DNA of 9,932 bases from assembly GCA_031270875.1 (NCBI GenBank), contig JAISXC010000055.1, forward strand, positions 1-9,932, read 5' to 3'. Source of the DNA: Desulfovibrio sp. Its GTDB lineage: Bacteria; Desulfobacterota; Desulfovibrionia; Desulfovibrionales; Desulfovibrionaceae. Numbering within the stretch: position 1 is the first letter of the stretch; every line of letters begins with the position of its first letter. Shown here piece after piece: positions 6,905 through 9,932 of the stretch. The position numbers and the translations under genes are program-made. Below the pieces are notes generated by a model. It saw only the letters and a program-made list of their open reading frames with translations. It did no database searches and was not told the origin of the DNA.

Positions 6905-8982
6905 CACTGTCTGCCCTTTTGTATTTCATCGGCCAGGGCAGCCGGGACGCGCTCATAGTGATCAAACTGCATGGTAAAAGTGGCCCGCCCCTGCGTACGG
7001 GAACGCAGATCCGTGGCATAGCCGAACATGGAGGCCAGCGGCACCTGAACACGCACGCTCTGCGCGCCGCCCGCGCGGGCTTCCATGCTCTGCACCCGGC
7101 CACGCCTGCCGTTCAGATCCCCCATCACATCCCCGATATATTCCTCCGGCGTTACCACTTCCACATCCATAATCGGCTCCAGCAATACCGGCGCGGCTTT
7201 TCGCATGGCATCCTTGATGGCCATGGAGCCCGCAACGTAAAAGGCCTGTTCGGAGGAGTCCACCTCGTGGTAAGAGCCGAAAACCAGATTGACCCTGATG
7301 TCCACGCAGGGAAATCCCGCCAGCACGCCGGACTTCATGGCATCCTGTATTCCCCTGTCAATGGCGGGAATGTATTCCCTGGGAATGACGCCGCCGGTGA
7401 TGGAGTTGACAAACTCATATCCGTTTCCGGGATTGGGCTCCACCTCAATGACGCAGTGCCCGTATTGCCCGCGTCCACCGGACTGCTTGACATGCCTCAT
7501 GTCCGATTTGGCGGCCTTTGAAATAGTTTCGCGGTAGGCGACCTGCGGTTTGCCCACATTGGCGTTGACGTTGAATTCCCGTGTGAGGCGATCCACGATG
7601 ATTTCCAGATGCAGCTCGCCCATGCCGGCGATGAGCGTCTGATTTGTTTCTTCGTCGCCCTTGACGCGAAAGGAAGGGTCTTCTTTGGCCAATTTGTTCA
7701 AGGCCGCTGAAAGCGCATCCCTGTCCGCCTTCGTCCTGGGTTCGATGGCGACCTCAATGACCGGCTCGGGGATATTGAGAGATTCCAGCACAACAGGCCG
7801 CTTTTCATCGCACAACGTGTCACCGGTGGAAGCGTTTTTCAGGCCGACCAAGGCCACAATATCGCCCGCTCCGGCCCATTTTATGTCCTCACGCTTGTTC
7901 GCGTGCATTTTAAGGATGCGGCCGATACGTTCCTTCTTGCCCGCATTGGCGTTATAAACACCGATGCCTGACTCAAGACGGCCTGAATATATGCGGAAAA
8001 AAGAAAGATGGCCGATAAAGGGATCGGAGAAGAGCTTGAATACCAAACCGGCCAGCGGCTCCTTGTCATCACAATGACATTCGATGAGTTTTTCCTCATG
8101 ATCGGGGTCATGCCCGATCATGGAAGGAATGTCCACAGGGGAAGGAAGATAGTCCACCACCGCATCCAGCAGCGGCTGGACACCCATGTTGCGGAAGGCC
8201 GAACCGCAGAGCACTGGCACTATGTTCCGCGCTATGGTGGCCTTGCGCACGCAAGCGATGATTTCCGCTTCCGTCAGATTCTCCCCGCCGAGATATTTTT
8301 CCAGCAAGGCCTCATCCTCTTCCGCCACGGCTTCCAAAAGCTCGCGATGCTTTTCCCGCACCAGTTCACACATGCCGGCCGGAACATCTTCCACAATAAA
8401 TTCCGCACCTTTGGTGCTTTTGTCAAAACGCACGGCCTTCATGCGCACCAGATCCACCACCCCTTCAAACTTGTCCTCAGAGCCGATGGGCAATTGCAGC
8501 GACACGGCCTTCGCGCCGAGACGATCATGGATCATCTCCAGACAGCGGAAATAATTCGCGCCGGTTCGATCCATTTTGTTGACAAAACAGATACGCGGCA
8601 CGTTGTAGCGATCCGCTTGGCGCCACACGGTTTCCGACTGCGGCTCCACACCGGCGACAGCGTCAAACACGCACACGGCCCCGTCCAGCACGCGCAGGGA
8701 ACGTTCCACTTCAATAGTAAAGTCAACATGGCCGGGAGTATCAATGATATTGATGCGGCTGTCTCTCCAAAAACAGGTGGTGGCGGCGGAGGTTATGGTT
8801 ATGCCGCGTTCCTGCTCCTGTTCCATCCAGTCCATGGTGGCAGCGCCGTCATGTACCTCGCCGATTTTATGAGAAACGCCGGTGTAGAAAAGAATCCGTT
8901 CCGTAGTCGTGGTCTTGCCGGCGTCAATATGGGCCATGATGCCGATATTGCGCTGTTTGTCCAAAGGAACAGTGCGTGACAC
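6904..8982 (-). CDS. fusA: Translation elongation factor G
   Basis: 692-residue GTPase that drives ribosomal translocation and, with RRF, ribosome recycling. The GTPase motifs are complete: AHIDAGKTT (17-25), RGITITSAA (59-67), DTPGH (81-85), NKMD (135-138) and CGSAF (259-263). Domain II starts near 305 ([25 protein letters not shown]). Domain III contains [12 protein letters not shown] and GMGELHLEI (453-461). Domain IV has GGRGQYGHC (502-510) and the loop [12 protein letters not shown] (570-581). Domain V includes [14 protein letters not shown] (617-630). Length is standard. The start is GTG, chosen because GGGAGGAA lies six bases upstream and the protein begins normally at [20 protein letters not shown]. 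It follows rpsG, as in the str operon, across a 73-base gap that holds a strong hairpin. The stop codon overlaps argJ. Confidence 0.98.
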   Translation of the reverse strand: MSRTVPLDKQRNIGIMAHIDAGKTTTTERILFYTGVSHKIGEVHDGAATMDWMEQEQERGITITSAATTCFWRDSRINIIDTPGHVDFTIEVERSLRVLDGAVCVFDAVAGVEPQSETVWRQADRYNVPRICFVNKMDRTGANYFRCLEMIHDRLGAKAVSLQLPIGSEDKFEGVVDLVRMKAVRFDKSTKGAEFIVEDVPAGMCELVREKHRELLEAVAEEDEALLEKYLGGENLTEAEIIACVRKATIARNIVPVLCGSAFRNMGVQPLLDAVVDYLPSPVDIPSMIGHDPDHEEKLIECHCDDKEPLAGLVFKLFSDPFIGHLSFFRIYSGRLESGIGVYNANAGKKERIGRILKMHANKREDIKWAGAGDIVALVGLKNASTGDTLCDEKRPVVLESLNIPEPVIEVAIEPRTKADRDALSAALNKLAKEDPSFRVKGDEETNQTLIAGMGELHLEIIVDRLTREFNVNANVGKPQVAYRETISKAAKSDMRHVKQSGGRGQYGHCVIEVEPNPGNGYEFVNSITGGVIPREYIPAIDRGIQDAMKSGVLAGFPCVDIRVNLVFGSYHEVDSSEQAFYVAGSMAIKDAMRKAAPVLLEPIMDVEVVTPEEYIGDVMGDLNGRRGRVQSMEARAGGAQSVRVQVPLASMFGYATDLRSRTQGRATFTMQFDHYERVPAALADEIQKGRQ

Positions 8983-8986
8983 AGTA

Positions 8987-8994
8987 TTCCTCCC
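8987..8994 (-). promoter_or_regulatory. fusA ribosome binding site
   Basis: The minus strand reads GGGAGGAA, with its GGAGG core six bases before the GTG at 8982. This settles the non-ATG start of EF-G. The site begins about ten bases after the foot of the 14-bp hairpin at 9005-9036. The hairpin's CCTCC arm is complementary to this GGAGG, so the arm could in principle pair with it instead. Confidence 0.8.
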
Positions 8995-9004
8995 GTGCTC
9001 TTGT

Positions 9005-9036
9005 ACGACGCAGCCTCCTTGCGGAGGCTGCGTCGT
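9005..9036 (-). promoter_or_regulatory. Perfect 14-bp RNA hairpin with GCAA loop in the rpsG-fusA spacer
   Basis: In transcript sense the arms are ACGACGCAGCCTCC and GGAGGCTGCGTCGT, flanking the loop GCAA, a GNRA-type tetraloop closed by C-G. The opposite strand would have the loop TTGC, which is not a stable tetraloop class, so the element looks built for the minus-strand mRNA. It begins 19 bases after the rpsG stop and ends 22 bases before the fusA GTG. No T-run follows on either strand, so it is not a standard intrinsic terminator. Possible roles are mRNA processing or stability between cistrons, or translational control of fusA. The structure is certain from sequence; the function is inferred. 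Confidence 0.7.
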
Positions 9037-9055
9037 CTGAATGTATCTTTGGTTT

Positions 9056-9526
9056 TTACCAGCGGTAATGGGAAAACGCCTTGTTGGCCTCGGCCATACG
9101 ATGCGTGTCTTCCCTTTTTTTTACCGCGCCGCCGCGGGCGTTATATGCGTCAAGAAGCTCCGCGGAAAGCTTGGCGATCATCCCCTTTTCCCCGCGTGCC
9201 CGAGCGAAATTGATAAGCCAGCGTATTGAAAGGGAAATCTGACGCTCAGAACGGACTTCCATGGGCACCTGATAGGTGGCGCCGCCCACGCGGCGGGCTT
9301 TGACTTCCATGTGCGGCTTGACGTTTTCAAGCGCTTTTTCAAAAGCGCGCATGGGGTCTTCGCCGGTTTTTTCAGCAATGTTTTCCAGAGAACTGTAGAA
9401 AATCTTCTCGGCGGCCCCTTTTTTGCCGTTGTACATGAGCCGGTTCACAAATTTTGTCACCAGCCGGCTTGAATACAGCGGATCGGGCAGAATTTCTCTT
9501 TTGGGAACAGGTCCTTTACGGGGCAT
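9056..9526 (-). CDS. rpsG: 30S ribosomal protein S7
   Basis: 156 residues, the standard bacterial S7 length. S7 binds the 3' major domain of 16S rRNA, nucleates assembly of the 30S head and contacts E-site tRNA. It begins [20 protein letters not shown] and contains [38 protein letters not shown] (characteristic of S7), [19 protein letters not shown] and [21 protein letters not shown]. The ATG at 9526 is fixed by AAAAGGAGAG just upstream and by homology. The frame stays open further 5', but that extension is not S7-like. In E. coli S7 represses its own operon by binding the rpsL-rpsG spacer. Confidence 0.98.
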   Translation of the reverse strand: MPRKGPVPKREILPDPLYSSRLVTKFVNRLMYNGKKGAAEKIFYSSLENIAEKTGEDPMRAFEKALENVKPHMEVKARRVGGATYQVPMEVRSERQISLSIRWLINFARARGEKGMIAKLSAELLDAYNARGGAVKKREDTHRMAEANKAFSHYRW

Positions 9527-9638
9527 CTTTCTCTCCTTTTGGACATTTTTGCGACGCCGCCAGCCCCGCACCGCCTCCATAACCCAGGACAATCCTGAAA
9601 AAAAGAAGACAGCGCATGACGCACGCCGTACGGAGGGG
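9527..9638 (-). promoter_or_regulatory. rpsL-rpsG spacer, possible S7 autoregulatory region
   Basis: At 112 bases this is the longest spacer within the ribosomal group. It contains a palindrome CCGTACGG just after the rpsL stop, a T7 run, and a small hairpin CAGGA-TTG-TCCTG (9585-9597). In E. coli a spacer of about this size in the same place binds S7 and gives operon feedback. I could not match a specific S7-binding fold here, so the assignment rests on position only. Confidence 0.25.
9531..9540 (-). promoter_or_regulatory. rpsG ribosome binding site
   Basis: The minus strand reads AAAAGGAGAG, with its AGGAG core six bases before the ATG at 9526. It decides the S7 start against a longer in-frame extension whose upstream ATG at 9703 lies inside rpsL. 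Confidence 0.8.
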
Positions 9639-9932
9639 TTACTTCGGCCGTTTCGCGCCGTACTTGGAACGGCTCTTCCGGCGATCCGCCACACCCGAGG
9701 CATCCAGCGTGCCGCGCACTATGTGGTAGCGCACGCCGGGCAGATCTTTCACGCGGCCGCCGCGAATGACAACCACGGAATGCTCCTGCAGATTATGGCC
9801 CTCGCCGGGAATATAGGCGGTCACCTCAATGCCGTTTGTCAGGCGCACGCGGGCGACCTTGCGCAAAGCGGAATTCGGCTTTTTGGGCGTGGTGGTATAT
9901 ACACGGGTGCAAACTCCCCGCCGCTGCGGACA
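9639..9932 (-). CDS. rpsL: 30S ribosomal protein S12, 5'-truncated
   Basis: The visible 97 codons run from [15 protein letters not shown] to the C-terminal [10 protein letters not shown]. By comparison with E. coli S12 about 26 N-terminal residues lie outside the window. S12 sits at the decoding centre of the 30S subunit and controls fidelity. [23 protein letters not shown] and [17 protein letters not shown] are diagnostic. The lysines of KKPNS and VKDLP, where streptomycin-resistance substitutions usually fall, have the wild-type identity. The Asp that RimO methylthiolates in E. coli (VKD) is also present. The frame is open to the window end, so the first internal TTG/ATG-like codon at 9866 is not the start. 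It is followed by rpsG after 112 bases, as in the str operon. Confidence 0.97.
   Translation of the reverse strand, partial: CPQRRGVCTRVYTTTPKKPNSALRKVARVRLTNGIEVTAYIPGEGHNLQEHSVVVIRGGRVKDLPGVRYHIVRGTLDASGVADRRKSRSKYGAKRPK

Noticed and set aside
8008..8979. Long plus-strand open frame antisense to fusA
   Set aside because: EF-G on the minus strand is full length with all motifs, while the antisense product is low-complexity His/Arg-rich sequence with no family features.
9005..9036. The rpsG-fusA hairpin as a Rho-independent terminator
   Set aside because: No T-run follows on either strand, and termination here would cut fusA off from its operon.
9056..9703. Longer S7 starting at the ATG at 9703
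   Set aside because: The extra 59 residues overlap rpsL and are not S7-like. A strong ribosome binding site precedes the standard ATG at 9526.

Overview
The window is a gene-dense stretch of a proteobacterial chromosome, most likely from the Desulfovibrio group. This is inferred from protein family resemblance and was not tested by search. The clues are a NrfD/HybB-type quinone-reactive membrane subunit, a V4R sensor next to a soluble hybrid kinase of a style common in Desulfovibrio, and a Wza-like SLBB export protein with a Desulfovibrio-like layout. No tRNA, rRNA, CRISPR array, insertion sequence or obvious foreign-composition island was seen. Every gene looks intact except the two cut by the window edges.

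Layout. Bases 2-628 (+) hold the 3' end of a NrfD-family membrane anchor, the only plus-strand gene. It converges on the minus-strand genes across a 113-base spacer (629-741) in which I see no convincing terminator. Everything else is on the minus strand and is best read right to left. First come the end of rpsL (S12), rpsG (S7) and fusA (EF-G), which form the classical str operon. argJ (arginine biosynthesis) then overlaps the fusA stop codon where tuf or rpsJ would often be expected. A 155-base gap (5562-5716) separates argJ from the next group and holds a weak terminator candidate and a promoter candidate. That second group is a V4R-domain sensor, a soluble hybrid histidine kinase, a small lipoprotein that overlaps the kinase by ATGA, an SLBB polysaccharide-export protein after an 83-base gap, and an AlkA-like DNA glycosylase one base after the export gene.

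How it may work together. The right half is growth-rate-linked translation machinery carrying an arginine gene as passenger. The left half reads as a signalling-to-envelope cassette: a ligand-sensing V4R protein, a cytoplasmic hybrid kinase, and two exported proteins, with a DNA repair enzyme at the tail. No transporter, glycosyltransferase, HPt protein or DNA-binding output regulator is visible, so the cassette's ligand and output are unknown. The most striking non-coding element is a perfect 14-bp hairpin with a GCAA (GNRA-class) loop between rpsG and fusA. It is closed by CCTCC/GGAGG, lies just upstream of the fusA ribosome binding site, and is not followed by a T-run.
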